Origin: Butyrivibrio sp. UBA3740
GTDB taxonomy: Bacteria; Bacillota; Clostridia; Lachnospirales; Lachnospiraceae
Direction: 5' to 3'
Length of the DNA: 52,256 nucleotides
Assembly (NCBI GenBank): GCA_002372465.1
Contig: DFGW01000104.1
Span: 1 to 52,256, forward strand
Shown here: piece after piece, positions 1 to 10,040 of the stretch
Position numbering within the stretch: position 1 is the first letter of the stretch
How the letters are laid out: every line of letters starts with the position of its first letter
Program-made: the position numbers and the translations under genes
Notes under the pieces: model-generated
What the model was told of the DNA's origin: nothing
Database searches by the model: none
What the model saw: only the letters and a program-made list of their open reading frames with translations

Positions 1-1
1 T

Positions 2-256
2 GCTAAGCAGTCTGTTATGAGAGCTCTTACATCTGCATTTGCAGGTCGTAAGCAGAAGAAGAGAGATATGAGATCTCTCTGGATCACACGTATCAACGCA
101 GCAGCAAGGATCAACGGCCTTTCATACAGCAACATGATGCATGGTCTTAAGCTTGCAGGCGTAGACATCAACAGAAAGATGCTTGCTGAGCTTGCAGTTA
201 ATGATCCTGATGGATTCAAGACACTTGCAGAGCTTGCAAAAGAGAAGATTGCATAA
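2..256 (+). CDS. rplT: 50S ribosomal protein L20, C-terminal part
   Basis: The gene runs in from the left edge; the visible frame starts at base 2 and gives about 84 residues of the C-terminal two thirds of L20. The stretch [13 protein letters not shown] followed by [13 protein letters not shown] is the characteristic L20 core that binds 23S rRNA and acts early in 50S assembly. It would normally be the last gene of an infC-rpmI-rplT operon, and a strong terminator follows, which agrees. The start codon is outside the window. Confidence 0.96.
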   Translation, partial: AKQSVMRALTSAFAGRKQKKRDMRSLWITRINAAARINGLSYSNMMHGLKLAGVDINRKMLAELAVNDPDGFKTLAELAKEKIA

Positions 257-322
257 TAGTTTTACCGGGAATTTTTTAGGAAACTTTTATTGTAAAAATA
301 GTTTTTTAAGAGTAAAATTAAG

Positions 323-354
323 GAGTCTGATAGTATATATCAGACTCTTTTTTT
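323..354 (+). terminator. Rho-independent terminator of the rplT operon
   Basis: GAGTCTGATA (323-332) pairs perfectly with TATCAGACTC (338-347) and is followed by seven to eight T. It lies 66 bases after rplT and ends shortly before the ribosome site of the next gene, so the dipeptidase is probably transcribed separately. Confidence 0.9.
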
Positions 355-381
355 ATAATGTTTTTTTACGGAGGCAAGCAT

Positions 382-1860
382 ATGGCATTTGAGAATTTGG
401 AGCCAAAGCAGGTTTTTCATTTTTTCGAGGAGATCTGTAACATTCCCCACGGCTCAGGGAATCTTCAAAAGATAAGTGATTATCTTGTTTCTTTTGCTAA
501 GGAGAGGAACCTTGAAGTTACACAGGACGAGAAGCTCAATGTGATCATCAAAGCTCCGGGAACAGCAGGTTATGAGACTAAGGAACCGGTCATTCTTCAG
601 GGACACATGGACATGGTTGCTGTAAAGGATGCTGACTGCGATATAGATATGAAGAAGGAGGGACTCAAGGTTACCACCGACGGAGAGTATGTGTGGGCAA
701 AAGGAACCAGCCTTGGAGGAGACGACGGAATTGCCGTGGCTTACTGTCTGGCTCTTCTTGATTCAAAGGACATCCCGCATCCACCTCTTGAGGTTGTAAT
801 AACCACAGATGAGGAGACAGGCATGTTTGGTGCTTCCTTCATAGATCTTTCATCCCTTAAGGGTAAGAGGATGATCAATATCGACAATGAGGTAGAGGGA
901 GTATTTATCACAAGCTGTGCCGGCGGCGCAAGAGTATACTCAGAGCTTTTGGTTGGAAAGAAGAGAGTAAACGGCGTAAGGGCGAAGGTGAGTGTTTCAG
1001 GGCTTCTGGGCGGACACTCCGGTGAGATGATCATAAAGGGAAGAGGAAATGCAAACAATATCCTTGCAAGGACTCTTCTGGAAGCGCTTGAATGCGCAGA
1101 CTTTAATCTTGTCAGCCTAAGTGGCGGAGTAGCGGACAATGCTATCCCAAGTGAAGCGAAGGCTGAAGTAATGGTAGACAAGGATGATTTCGAGGCCTTT
1201 ATCTACAGCATCAAGGCAACAACTGCAGATATAAAGGGAGAACTGGAAGTCAAGGATCCCGGCCTTAAGATATGTGTCAATGACAAGGAGCCTGATAGTG
1301 ACGAGAGCATCAGATCTCTTTTGACAAAAGAGGAAGAGAATGAGCTTGCAGTTATTGCAGAGGATACAGGTAAGGTTCTTTCTCTTATATGCGCAATGCC
1401 TGATGGAGTACAGGCCATGAGCGCATCAGTTGAAGGCCTTGTGGAGACCTCTTTGAACCTTGGAATACTTAAGTTTGAAGGTGACAAGGTTACTCTGGAA
1501 CAGTCTGTAAGAAGCAGCGTAGAGTCTTCCAAGGAGCACCTGATAAGGAAACTTAACCTTATTGCCAGAAGCTTTGGGGCAGTAGTTACAGTAAGCGGAA
1601 CCTACCCCGGCTGGAAATATAAGGAGCACTCAGCTCTTAGAGATCATATGGTAGAAGTTTACGAGAAGATGTACGGCAAAAAGCCTCAGCTTCTTGCCAT
1701 CCATGCAGGCCTTGAGTGCGGACTTTTAAGCGATAAGATTGATAATCTTGACTGCATCTCCATCGGTCCTGACATGAATGATATCCACTCGACAAAAGAG
1801 AAGTTATCTGTCAGATCCACAGCAAATGTATGGGAGTATCTAAAGGCAGTACTTAAGTAA
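382..1860 (+). CDS. pepD: Aminoacyl-histidine dipeptidase (M20 family, PepD-like)
   Basis: A 492-residue cytoplasmic zinc dipeptidase that hydrolyses Xaa-His and other dipeptides. Visible metal/catalytic motifs in order: LQGHMDMV (H75, D77), GGDDG (D114, bridging Asp), TDEETG (E144 base, E145 metal), and IHAGLECG near the C terminus. Length and motif order match the PepD/PepV branch of M20, with the dimerisation domain inserted in the middle. I start it at ATG 382, seven bases after GGAGG; the in-frame ATG at 358 lies in the terminator tail and has no ribosome site. It stands alone between a terminator and a TetR gene. The family is certain, the exact substrate is not. Confidence 0.93.
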   Translation: MAFENLEPKQVFHFFEEICNIPHGSGNLQKISDYLVSFAKERNLEVTQDEKLNVIIKAPGTAGYETKEPVILQGHMDMVAVKDADCDIDMKKEGLKVTTDGEYVWAKGTSLGGDDGIAVAYCLALLDSKDIPHPPLEVVITTDEETGMFGASFIDLSSLKGKRMINIDNEVEGVFITSCAGGARVYSELLVGKKRVNGVRAKVSVSGLLGGHSGEMIIKGRGNANNILARTLLEALECADFNLVSLSGGVADNAIPSEAKAEVMVDKDDFEAFIYSIKATTADIKGELEVKDPGLKICVNDKEPDSDESIRSLLTKEEENELAVIAEDTGKVLSLICAMPDGVQAMSASVEGLVETSLNLGILKFEGDKVTLEQSVRSSVESSKEHLIRKLNLIARSFGAVVTVSGTYPGWKYKEHSALRDHMVEVYEKMYGKKPQLLAIHAGLECGLLSDKIDNLDCISIGPDMNDIHSTKEKLSVRSTANVWEYLKAVLK

Positions 1861-1907
1861 TAATCTGCTACTATGATGGTTTCATAAAACACGCAGGAGG
1901 GGTATAC

Positions 1908-2471
1908 ATGGAAAACATAAGACAGAGCATAATGGATTCTGTTATCAACCAGTTTAATCAAAAGGGCATGAAGTTCACCATGGACGACATATCCAAGGAA
2001 CTTCACATCAGCAAGAAGACCATTTACAAGGAATTCAACGACAAGGACGAGCTTTTCTATGCCACAGTAGACTATGGCTTTGCTGCCATCAAGAGCAAGG
2101 AGGCAGAGGTAATCAATGACCCGAATCTTAGCCTTATGGACAAGATTGCCAAGGTTATTGTCTGCCTTCCCGATAACTACAGAAATATTGACTTTAGAAT
2201 GGTTTATCAGCTTAGGGACAAGCACCCCCAGGTGTACAGAAGGATCGCCAAGAGGATAGAGAGCGATTGGGACGAGACTGAAAAGCTCCTTCGGGAAGCC
2301 ATGATCAGGGGTTATATAAGGAGCGATATTCCTATCTCTGTGATCAAACTCACAATAGAGGGAGCTATTGAGAAATTCCTTACTTCTGAGGAACTGTCCA
2401 AGTCAGACCTTAGCTACGAGGAATCCTTAAACAGCATGATTGATATCATTATCAACGGCATCAGGAAATAA
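1908..2471 (+). CDS. TetR/AcrR-family transcriptional regulator
   Basis: A 187-residue protein with an N-terminal TetR helix-turn-helix (about residues 23-45: FTMDDISKELHISKKTIYKEFNDKDELF) and an all-helical ligand-binding remainder with no recognisable signature. Ribosome site AGGAGG lies seven to eight bases before ATG 1908. It is 23 bases upstream of the alpha-galactosidase gene on the same strand, so both are likely on one transcript and the regulator may control itself and that gene. The ligand cannot be told; a local regulator of sugar use is an inference from context. Confidence 0.88.
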   Translation: MENIRQSIMDSVINQFNQKGMKFTMDDISKELHISKKTIYKEFNDKDELFYATVDYGFAAIKSKEAEVINDPNLSLMDKIAKVIVCLPDNYRNIDFRMVYQLRDKHPQVYRRIAKRIESDWDETEKLLREAMIRGYIRSDIPISVIKLTIEGAIEKFLTSEELSKSDLSYEESLNSMIDIIINGIRK

Positions 2472-2494
2472 CAATGTTTTGGAGGAATAATTAA

Positions 2495-4888
2495 ATGATC
2501 TACGCTGATGGAAAGATATTTCTTTTGCAGACCGCAAATACATCCTATATGTTCAGAAAGCTTGAATCCGGGCATTTGGAGCACCTTCACTTCGGTGGAT
2601 CTCTTTTGTCAAAAGAAAAATATGACAAGATGAAGGATGAGATTGACCTGGAGGCTTCAGAAAAAGAGCTTTTGGAAAAGACGGCGAAAGCCATTGCCCC
2701 AAAGCACTATTTTGGCGGGGGCAATATGAACTATTACTCAGACGAGTACCCAAATCTCTGCCTTGAGATTATGGGCCTTGAGATGAGTTCCTTTGGAAAG
2801 GGAGACATCAGGGAACCTATGGTTGAGCTGGTTTATCCCGATGGGTCATCTACCGTGGACTTCCTTTTCTACGACTATGAGGTCAGAAAAGGGAAAAGAG
2901 CTTTGGATACCCTCCCAGCTTCCTATGATGATACAAATGAAGCACAGCAGCTTATTATAAAGCTGGCGGACAAGGAATATGCCACAAGGCTTGACCTTAT
3001 CTATTCTGTTTTCCCTGACTGCGACGTGATCACAAGAAGCGCAGTTATTTACAATGATGCAGATGAGCCTTTGAAGGTTGAAAGGCTCCTTAGCGCATCG
3101 ATAGATATCTATGAGACCGGACTTAAGTTTACCTCCTTCCACGGAAGATGGGCCTATGAGATGGGCAAGTCGGAGTCTGTGTGTAAGGCGGGAAAGGTTT
3201 CATCAGAGGAGCTTGCTGCCGGAGAGTCCGGCTCAAGATCCAATCCCTTTGTTATTGTCAGTGAAGCTGATGCAGATGAGAACCACGGAAATTGCATCGG
3301 ATTTAACCTTGTATACAGTGGCAACCACTACGAGGCACTTTCTTCCAATGGCTGCAGCATGAGCCGTTTTGTGACAGGAATCCAGCCTGTGGGCTTTGCC
3401 TGGACCCTTGAAAAGGGACAGAGCTTTGAAGCTCCGGAAGCAGTCATGGCCTATTCCGCAGAAGGCTACAATGGCATGAGTCGGAATATGCATGAGTTTG
3501 TAAGAAAGCACATCGTAAGAGGAAGCTGGCGGGACAAAGAGCGCCCCATCCTCATCAACAGCTGGGAAGCCAATTACTTTAATTTCACCCAGGGGTCACT
3601 TCTTAACCTTGCCAAAGAAGCCAAAAAATGCGGTATTGAGATGTTTGTCATGGACGATGGCTGGTTTGGCGAAAGAAACGATGATCACAGATCCCTTGGT
3701 GACTGGTATGAGAACAAGAAAAAGCTCCCCGGAGGATTAAAAGAGCTTGCGGACAAGATAACAGATCTTGGCATGCTTTTTGGTATCTGGGTAGAGCCTG
3801 AGATGGTCAACGAGGACTCTGATCTTTACAGAGCACACCCTGACTGGGCTGTACAGGTTCCGGGACATGCACATTCAAAGGGAAGATTCCAGATGAATCT
3901 GGATCTTTCAAAGACTGAGGTTCAGGACTATGTAATTGAATCCATGAAAAAGGTCTTTTCCGCAGGGAAGATATCTTATGTAAAGTGGGATATGAACAGG
4001 ATATTCTCAGACAGATTCTCCGCAGGGCTTTCTGCGGACAGACAGGGTGAGTTCCAGCACAGATATTACCTTGGTCTTTACAGATGCATGAAGGAGCTGA
4101 CAGAGAGCTTTCCTGATATCCTCTTTGAGGGATGCTCAGCCGGCGGAAACAGATTTGACCTTGGTATATTGTCCTACTTCCCGCAGATATGGGGAAGCGA
4201 TGATACGGATGCCTTCTGCAGACTTGATATACAGAGGGGCTACAGCTACGGCTATCCTGCAAGCACTGTTGGCGCTCATGTTTCCGCATGTCCCAACCAT
4301 CAGACACTTAACAACATCTCTCTTGAGACCAGATTTGAGATCGCTGCAGCGGGATGTTTTGGATATGAGCTAAACCTCTGTGAGATGAATGATTCCGACA
4401 AGAAGGTTATCGCCGGTCAGGTTGAATACTACAAGAAGTGGAGAGCTCTTTTCCAGTTCGGGGATTATTACAGACTTCCTGACGACGGATATATGATCGT
4501 CTCCAGAGATAAAAAGAAAGCTGTTGCCTTTGCGGTTGAGAGAAAAGCAACACCTAATAATGACTACAGATGTATAAGAGCAAAGGGCCTTGATGATGAC
4601 AGGATCTACAATGTGACCAACAGGGTTGTACCACTACGGGCAAAGGACTTTGGAAGTCTTATAAATGCTGTTGCGCCTGTTCATGTTAAACAGGACGGTA
4701 TTATCCATCACATCATAGATAAGTTTGCTAATGTGGGTGGAGAGGAGCAGAAGGACACAGCAACAGGCGCTGCTCTTAACACCAGGGGGCTTGTGCTCAA
4801 CGGCACCTACTCAGGAACAGGCTACAACGAGAACGTAAGGATCATGAGAACCGGTGATACAAGACTTTATATGTTTGAAGAGGTATAA
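2495..4888 (+). CDS. Alpha-galactosidase, GH36
   Basis: A 797-residue cytoplasmic enzyme (no signal peptide) that removes terminal alpha-galactose from raffinose-type or galactomannan oligosaccharides. The GH36 signatures are all present: MDDGWFG around residue 388, KWDMNR with the nucleophile Asp at about 499, CSAGGNRFDLG, and WGSDDTDA with the acid/base Asp at about 569. An N-terminal beta-sandwich, central barrel and C-terminal beta domain fit the length. GGAGG precedes ATG 2495. The gene is followed after three bases by the cation transporter, whose ribosome site lies inside this gene, so the two are translationally close. Confidence 0.94.
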   Translation: MIYADGKIFLLQTANTSYMFRKLESGHLEHLHFGGSLLSKEKYDKMKDEIDLEASEKELLEKTAKAIAPKHYFGGGNMNYYSDEYPNLCLEIMGLEMSSFGKGDIREPMVELVYPDGSSTVDFLFYDYEVRKGKRALDTLPASYDDTNEAQQLIIKLADKEYATRLDLIYSVFPDCDVITRSAVIYNDADEPLKVERLLSASIDIYETGLKFTSFHGRWAYEMGKSESVCKAGKVSSEELAAGESGSRSNPFVIVSEADADENHGNCIGFNLVYSGNHYEALSSNGCSMSRFVTGIQPVGFAWTLEKGQSFEAPEAVMAYSAEGYNGMSRNMHEFVRKHIVRGSWRDKERPILINSWEANYFNFTQGSLLNLAKEAKKCGIEMFVMDDGWFGERNDDHRSLGDWYENKKKLPGGLKELADKITDLGMLFGIWVEPEMVNEDSDLYRAHPDWAVQVPGHAHSKGRFQMNLDLSKTEVQDYVIESMKKVFSAGKISYVKWDMNRIFSDRFSAGLSADRQGEFQHRYYLGLYRCMKELTESFPDILFEGCSAGGNRFDLGILSYFPQIWGSDDTDAFCRLDIQRGYSYGYPASTVGAHVSACPNHQTLNNISLETRFEIAAAGCFGYELNLCEMNDSDKKVIAGQVEYYKKWRALFQFGDYYRLPDDGYMIVSRDKKKAVAFAVERKATPNNDYRCIRAKGLDDDRIYNVTNRVVPLRAKDFGSLINAVAPVHVKQDGIIHHIIDKFANVGGEEQKDTATGAALNTRGLVLNGTYSGTGYNENVRIMRTGDTRLYMFEEV

Positions 4889-4891
4889 AAA

Positions 4892-6013
4892 ATGGCTGAA
4901 TCTGCTATTGTTGAGCGTGGTAAAGTAATAATCCGAACCAGTATCATAGGTATCATTGTGAATCTTCTTCTGGCGGGATTCAAGATGGCAGTGGGGATAA
5001 TCTCCGGTTCTATAGCCATCGTTTTGGATGCAATTAATAACTTAAGTGATGCGCTATCTTCCGTGATCACCATTATCGGAACGAGCCTTGCAGGAAAAGC
5101 TCCTGACAAGAAACACCCCTATGGCTACGGCAGGATAGAGTACTTAAGCGCAATGATAATATCACTTATCGTGCTTTATGCCGGAGTTACAGCGCTGATA
5201 GAGTCCATTAAGTCAGTAATTTCCCCTGCAAGGCCCGAATACAGCAACGTCTCGCTGATAATTGTGGCAGTTGCGGTTGTGGTTAAGATACTTCTTGGAA
5301 GGTTCTTTGTCGCCACAGGTAAAAAGTACCGCTCTGAGTCTTTGGTGGCCTCCGGCAAAGACGCCAGCTTTGACTCTATAATCTCAGCAGCGACCTTAGT
5401 GGCAGCATTTATCTATATCCTGTTCGGTCTTTCCATCGAGGCCTTTCTTGCGGCTATTATTGCGGCTGTGATGATAAAGTCAGCTCTTGAGATGCTTCGT
5501 GACACCATAAGCGAGATCCTTGGAGAGAGGATTGACGGGGCAGTATCCAAGGCAGTAAAAAAGACCATCACTGAGGTGGAGGGAGTTCAGGGAGCCTATG
5601 ATCTTATCTTTTCCGACTATGGTCCCGACAGAGTAATGGCTTCAGTCCATATCGAGATTCCGGACACCTTCACTGCTGACAGGATTGATGAGATTACCAG
5701 AGAAATCCAGGACAAGGTTTACCTTGAGCACAACATTTCCATAATTTCCATAGGAATATATTCCGTTAACACCAAGAATGAGAACATTTCAGCTGTCAGG
5801 AACAACATTGCCAAGGTTGTGGCAGGACACAAAGAGATCCTTCAGATGCACGGATTTTTCATCGACTTCGACAAGAAGGACATCCGCTTCGACCTGGTTC
5901 TGGACTTTGTTCCCAACATGCATGAAGTCTTCAAGACAACCCTGCAGGAGATACAGCAGCTCTATCCGGACTATCGCATTGCTGCCAACATGGATGTAAG
6001 CTACAGCGACTAA
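4892..6013 (+). CDS. Cation diffusion facilitator (CDF) family transporter
   Basis: A 373-residue membrane protein with about six hydrophobic segments in the first 210 residues and a soluble C-terminal ferredoxin-like domain, as in CDF divalent-metal/proton antiporters. Metal-site motifs are visible in the second helix (LDAINNLSDALSS) and the fifth (SGKDASFDSIIS). HPYGYGRIEYLSAM is the conserved cytoplasmic loop of the family. The C-terminal domain is longer than in minimal CDFs, with an extra roughly 80 residues. Export of Mn, Fe or Zn is likely; I cannot assign the metal. It starts three bases after the alpha-galactosidase. Confidence 0.92.
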   Translation: MAESAIVERGKVIIRTSIIGIIVNLLLAGFKMAVGIISGSIAIVLDAINNLSDALSSVITIIGTSLAGKAPDKKHPYGYGRIEYLSAMIISLIVLYAGVTALIESIKSVISPARPEYSNVSLIIVAVAVVVKILLGRFFVATGKKYRSESLVASGKDASFDSIISAATLVAAFIYILFGLSIEAFLAAIIAAVMIKSALEMLRDTISEILGERIDGAVSKAVKKTITEVEGVQGAYDLIFSDYGPDRVMASVHIEIPDTFTADRIDEITREIQDKVYLEHNISIISIGIYSVNTKNENISAVRNNIAKVVAGHKEILQMHGFFIDFDKKDIRFDLVLDFVPNMHEVFKTTLQEIQQLYPDYRIAANMDVSYSD

Positions 6014-6142
6014 GGACACACTTTGCAGATTTTCGGCGGCTTTTTCTTTAATACCACAACGGCTAGTGCAAATATGTTAAAATAAACATATATAGGCTAT
6101 TTTTTTGACATTGTTAATCTATTTCTTTTCGGAGATAAGAAG

Positions 6143-7516
6143 ATGAAGAAAAAAAGCATTACTGCAGGACTCCTGACCTTTGTAATTTTTCTGATAATCA
6201 CGACTGTGATCGCGATTATCTATATTACCGGTGCAGCCAATTCCAGGAGGGAGAGAGCTGAATTCATAGCAGAATCTGTTGGGAACCGGATTCAGGCTGA
6301 GATCCAGAGTAGAGAGTATATCACCAGAATGTTGGAGATTCAGGTATCAAGCAGTGCAGGCGGGATTACCCCGGAGAGCTTTCAGGTGACTGCGGATGCT
6401 GTGTTTAATGACTTCCTTGATATCGTTGATATCACACTGGCTCCGGGAGGAATTGTAAGCTATAGATATCCCCTTAGCGGAAACGGAATGGCAGAGAGGG
6501 AGAACCTCTTAGAGGATGGTGTCCAGGGAGTTTATTCCGACTACAGTAAGATGTCCGGTGTTTCTGTGATCATGGCACCTGTTACACTTCCTACAGGGGA
6601 GTACGGCATTATAATCAGAAAGCCTATTTATACCTCTGATGAGGTCTCTGATGATACCTTCTGGGGCTTTGCCTCAGTAACTCTTAAGCTTTCAGACTTT
6701 CTTTCGGCAGTTGATATTAAGGGCCTTGCTGAAGGTGGCTATGAGTATAAGCTTATAGACCACAACCCTATTACCGGAGAAAAACGTGTTATCATGGAGT
6801 ATTCCGAGAAGGAACTTGCTGCGCCTGTTGAGGCCATGATCAGCACTGTTGGTGGCGGATACTGGACAATTGCCATTTCTCCCATGAACAACTGGATGAA
6901 CCTGTATGAGATCATCGGTTCACTTCTTATAGCCATCATTATCAGTACGCTGGCTGCTTTGTTTATGGTAGCGTACATGTCCATGAAGGCCAATGCCAAG
7001 GAACTGGAGATACTTTCCTACAGGGATGCGCTTACAAACCTCAACAATCCGCGAAGCTACCAGGAGCATATGCAGGAGCTTAGCAAGAAGAAGCTCCCCT
7101 ATGGTCTTATATTCATGGATTTAAATGACTTCAAGCAGGTTAACGATACCTATGGCCATGATGCCGGAGATGCTCTCCTTAATATCGTGGCAAAGAGGCT
7201 TCAGAACAGTATCAGAGAAAAAGACAGGGCATTCCGTATCGGTGGTGACGAATTCGTTGTAGTTATCCACGGTACACATGATAAGAAGTTCTATGAGGGT
7301 GTCATCGCCAGAATGAGACAGAACGTTGCCCGTGATGTAACGCTCAGTAACGTTACCCTCAAGGTTTCCATCAGTGCGGGCTATGCAAGATGCCCTGAGG
7401 ACGGAACCAAGTTTGAAGATGTAGTAAAGAAGGCGGATGACGCAATGTACTATAACAAGAGGATGTTTAAATCCAAAAGACAGCAGGCTGGTAAGGACGG
7501 GGAATCCCAGCGCTGA
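6143..7516 (+). CDS. Membrane diguanylate cyclase with extracellular sensor domain
   Basis: A 457-residue protein: membrane helix at about residues 9-30, roughly 220 residues outside the cell (Cache/CHASE-like by layout, not identified further), second membrane helix at about 253-277, then a complete GGDEF domain. The active site is canonical (FRIGGDEF, GGDEF from about residue 367) and the inhibitory I-site RxxD is five residues before it (REKD), so an active, product-inhibited c-di-GMP cyclase is predicted. ATG 6143 follows GGAG. The next gene, 17 bases later, encodes a decayed GGDEF-EAL protein that could be its partner. Confidence 0.92.
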   Translation: MKKKSITAGLLTFVIFLIITTVIAIIYITGAANSRRERAEFIAESVGNRIQAEIQSREYITRMLEIQVSSSAGGITPESFQVTADAVFNDFLDIVDITLAPGGIVSYRYPLSGNGMAERENLLEDGVQGVYSDYSKMSGVSVIMAPVTLPTGEYGIIIRKPIYTSDEVSDDTFWGFASVTLKLSDFLSAVDIKGLAEGGYEYKLIDHNPITGEKRVIMEYSEKELAAPVEAMISTVGGGYWTIAISPMNNWMNLYEIIGSLLIAIIISTLAALFMVAYMSMKANAKELEILSYRDALTNLNNPRSYQEHMQELSKKKLPYGLIFMDLNDFKQVNDTYGHDAGDALLNIVAKRLQNSIREKDRAFRIGGDEFVVVIHGTHDKKFYEGVIARMRQNVARDVTLSNVTLKVSISAGYARCPEDGTKFEDVVKKADDAMYYNKRMFKSKRQQAGKDGESQR

Positions 7517-7533
7517 GATGGAGAGAGTAGGTA

Positions 7534-9186
7534 ATGGCGGGAGGAAATTTTGACACAATCAACAGGATCTTTGATACCTTCGCGGTAACGTCAAGGAGCC
7601 GATATGTCTACGTCTACGACATGGAGAGGAACATATCAAGGTGGTCTGCCAATGCAGTGGACTACTTTGGTCTTGCAGGGGAGTATATCTATAACGCTTC
7701 CTCTGTATGGGAGACCAGGATCCATCCGGATGACAGAGACAAATATGTAGAGTATCTGGGAGTTGTTTTTTCGGGGAAAAAGACAGATCCCACTTTCGAG
7801 TACAGAGCTAAGAATAAAAACGGAGAATATGTGATCTGCTCCTGCAGGGGAGTGGTGATCAAGGACTATGCGGGAAAGCCTGTTTTCTATGCATGCTCTA
7901 TCATCAATAAGGGTATTGTAGACAACAATGATCCCATAACTCTTTTGCCTAACCAGTACGAGATGCTCAATTACATGAGGCAGCTCAAAGCCCAGCTTAA
8001 GCAGTATTCCATTCTCCTTATCAACTATATCGATTTTGGTGATGTGAACAGGCGCTTTGGCTATATGACCGGTAACAATATTCTAAGGTCCACAGCCACA
8101 AGGCTTGTGCAGGAGGGAAGGAATCTTGGCAGAGCCTTCAGGGGTGATGGAACCACCCTTGCCTTTATTTCCGACAGTATGACCATAGATGATATCAAGA
8201 AGTTCTATGGCAGAATGAGGGCTTTTGCAAGGGAGTCACTCCTTGTTAATGACAGCAAGATCGGAGCAGAGCTGGCAGGTGGTGTTATAGTTGCAACGGA
8301 CCACAACGTGGATGAACATTCCATCTATACCAGTGCCAAATATGCTCTTGACTATTCCAAGACCCAGAAGCATGGAAATCTTATCATCTTCCACAATGAT
8401 GAGCTTGATAACAACAAGAGCAGCATAGAGCTGGTAGACGAGGTAAGGAATAGTGTAATAAATGGTTTTGATGGCTTCTACCTTGAGTATCAGCCTATTG
8501 TTTCCGCCGTTGACGGAAGACTGGTGGGAATGGAGGTGTTCGTAAGGTGGCACAAGGAGCCCTACGGGACGGTTTCACCTGCGGAGTTTGTGCCCTGGCT
8601 TGAACAGGACCCTGTTTTCTATTCACTTGGGAACTGGATTTTAGAGCATGCTCTTATGGATGCTCTGGAGATCAGAAGGAACAACAAGGACTTTTACTTA
8701 AGCGTAAACCTTGCCTTCATGCAGCTGGAAAGATCTGAATTCAGAACAACTCTTTTGGAGATTCTGCGTAAGACAGGCTATCCTGCAACGGGGCTTTGCC
8801 TTGAGATGACCACCAGCAGCAGACAGCTCAGCATTGAGCACCTAAAGAGCCAGATTGAGTTCATTAAGTCCTGCGGAATCAAGATCGGTCTTGACTGCAT
8901 GGATTTTGCTTCTCTGGACTATGTAAGTCATCTTCCCATAGATCTGGTCAACCTGGTTCCGTCATTGACGGGAACCATTTCCCAGAATGCTACGGTTAAA
9001 TACATGATCGAGGCCGTTACCTCTTTTACCCACAGACTGGGAATCAGAACCTGCTACACAGGTATTGAGGACGAGGAGACAGCCAAGATAGCAAGGCAGT
9101 ACCCGATTTCTGATCTTATGGGTTACTACTACGGAAGGCCTTGCAGAATTGAGAATTTCAAGAAGCTTCCGTTCTTCAGACAATAA
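7534..9186 (+). CDS. PAS-GGDEF-EAL protein, both catalytic domains degenerate
   Basis: A 550-residue cytoplasmic protein. Residues about 15-130 form a PAS domain with the PAC-like tail, 135-300 a GGDEF domain and 310-550 an EAL domain. The cyclase signature has become RGDGTTL, so no cyclase activity is expected. In the EAL domain the ExLxR motif reads EVFVR, the ETE motif reads EMTT, the DDFG loop is shortened to DCMDFAS, the Lys of the KID region is Asn, and the late AEGVE and QGY motifs are lost (YTGIE, MGY). It is therefore more likely a c-di-GMP receptor or scaffold than an enzyme. It lies directly after an intact cyclase gene, probably in one operon. Confidence 0.88.
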   Translation: MAGGNFDTINRIFDTFAVTSRSRYVYVYDMERNISRWSANAVDYFGLAGEYIYNASSVWETRIHPDDRDKYVEYLGVVFSGKKTDPTFEYRAKNKNGEYVICSCRGVVIKDYAGKPVFYACSIINKGIVDNNDPITLLPNQYEMLNYMRQLKAQLKQYSILLINYIDFGDVNRRFGYMTGNNILRSTATRLVQEGRNLGRAFRGDGTTLAFISDSMTIDDIKKFYGRMRAFARESLLVNDSKIGAELAGGVIVATDHNVDEHSIYTSAKYALDYSKTQKHGNLIIFHNDELDNNKSSIELVDEVRNSVINGFDGFYLEYQPIVSAVDGRLVGMEVFVRWHKEPYGTVSPAEFVPWLEQDPVFYSLGNWILEHALMDALEIRRNNKDFYLSVNLAFMQLERSEFRTTLLEILRKTGYPATGLCLEMTTSSRQLSIEHLKSQIEFIKSCGIKIGLDCMDFASLDYVSHLPIDLVNLVPSLTGTISQNATVKYMIEAVTSFTHRLGIRTCYTGIEDEETAKIARQYPISDLMGYYYGRPCRIENFKKLPFFRQ

Positions 9187-9208
9187 TGTGCCATACCGGA
9201 GGAAAAAA

Positions 9209-9949
9209 TTGAGTCGGATTTTTCGCTATATCCAGAATGACGATGTACTTAAGTCCTTTGTGGAGTTCAAGGATACTGTGCTCCGCGACAGGGCTGTTGT
9301 CATTGCGCGCCATGGAGACTACTCTTTGTTCCTTAAGTACATCTCAGATGATGAGCTTGGTCTTGTCATAGAGAATACCGAGAAACACAAGATCATTCAG
9401 GAAAGAACCTATGTGGTCTCCCAGACTACTGACGCCCTGGTTTCCAGAGGCGTAAGACACGCCTGCCAGAAGATGTCTGAGCTCTCCGATGTGGATGTGA
9501 ACAGAAGACGACTTCAGATCTGGAAGTGGTACGTCCTTGAGTGGCAAAAGGAAAATGCCGACAGTGCAAGTGACATCATGGAAAAGGCTCTGGCCTGGAG
9601 CGATGATGAAAAGACCGTGGATGAAAACGTCATTGATATGGAGACCTTCCTTCATGGGGATTACCTTAATCTCGGACATACCCTGTCTCTGATCGAGAAG
9701 TATCTGGCTGGTGACCCCAATCACCTTGAGCAGTTTAAAAAGTTTGCCATAAACGACATCATGGAGATGACCAGTGAGGACACCAAGGACAGGTCGCTGG
9801 CTGAAGCAGAGAGCAAAAGGATCGAAGAGGGCATGAAGAAGCATGCCTATCAGTTTACCGTAACCGTGGAGGCTACTGACAAGGAACATGCCAGACAGGC
9901 GCTTCTTTCCTACCTTGCAGGAGATGAAAGAATAAAAGTCCAGAAATAA
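9209..9949 (+). CDS. Unknown cytoplasmic protein, possible TTG start
   Basis: I do not recognise this 246-residue protein. It has no signal peptide or membrane segment; it looks mainly helical and charged, with a C-terminal stretch (YQFTVTVEATDKEHARQALL) that looks like a small alpha/beta or ACT-like fragment, which is only an impression. The frame opens at 9149 inside the preceding EAL gene, but GGAGG at 9199-9203 points to TTG 9209 as the start. It follows the EAL protein by 22 bases and is probably co-transcribed with the two c-di-GMP genes. Confidence 0.68.
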   Translation: MSRIFRYIQNDDVLKSFVEFKDTVLRDRAVVIARHGDYSLFLKYISDDELGLVIENTEKHKIIQERTYVVSQTTDALVSRGVRHACQKMSELSDVDVNRRRLQIWKWYVLEWQKENADSASDIMEKALAWSDDEKTVDENVIDMETFLHGDYLNLGHTLSLIEKYLAGDPNHLEQFKKFAINDIMEMTSEDTKDRSLAEAESKRIEEGMKKHAYQFTVTVEATDKEHARQALLSYLAGDERIKVQK

Positions 9950-10040
9950 ATAAAAAAAGTGTAAATTTATTTCATAAACTTTTAATGATTTAGCGCGAAA
10001 AAGAATGGCTTATTCTCTATCTTTTTAAGGGATGAGGGTA

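Noticed and set aside
183..392. Forward frame of 69 codons after rplT
   Set aside because: It overlaps rplT in another frame, runs through the terminator and has no ribosome site.
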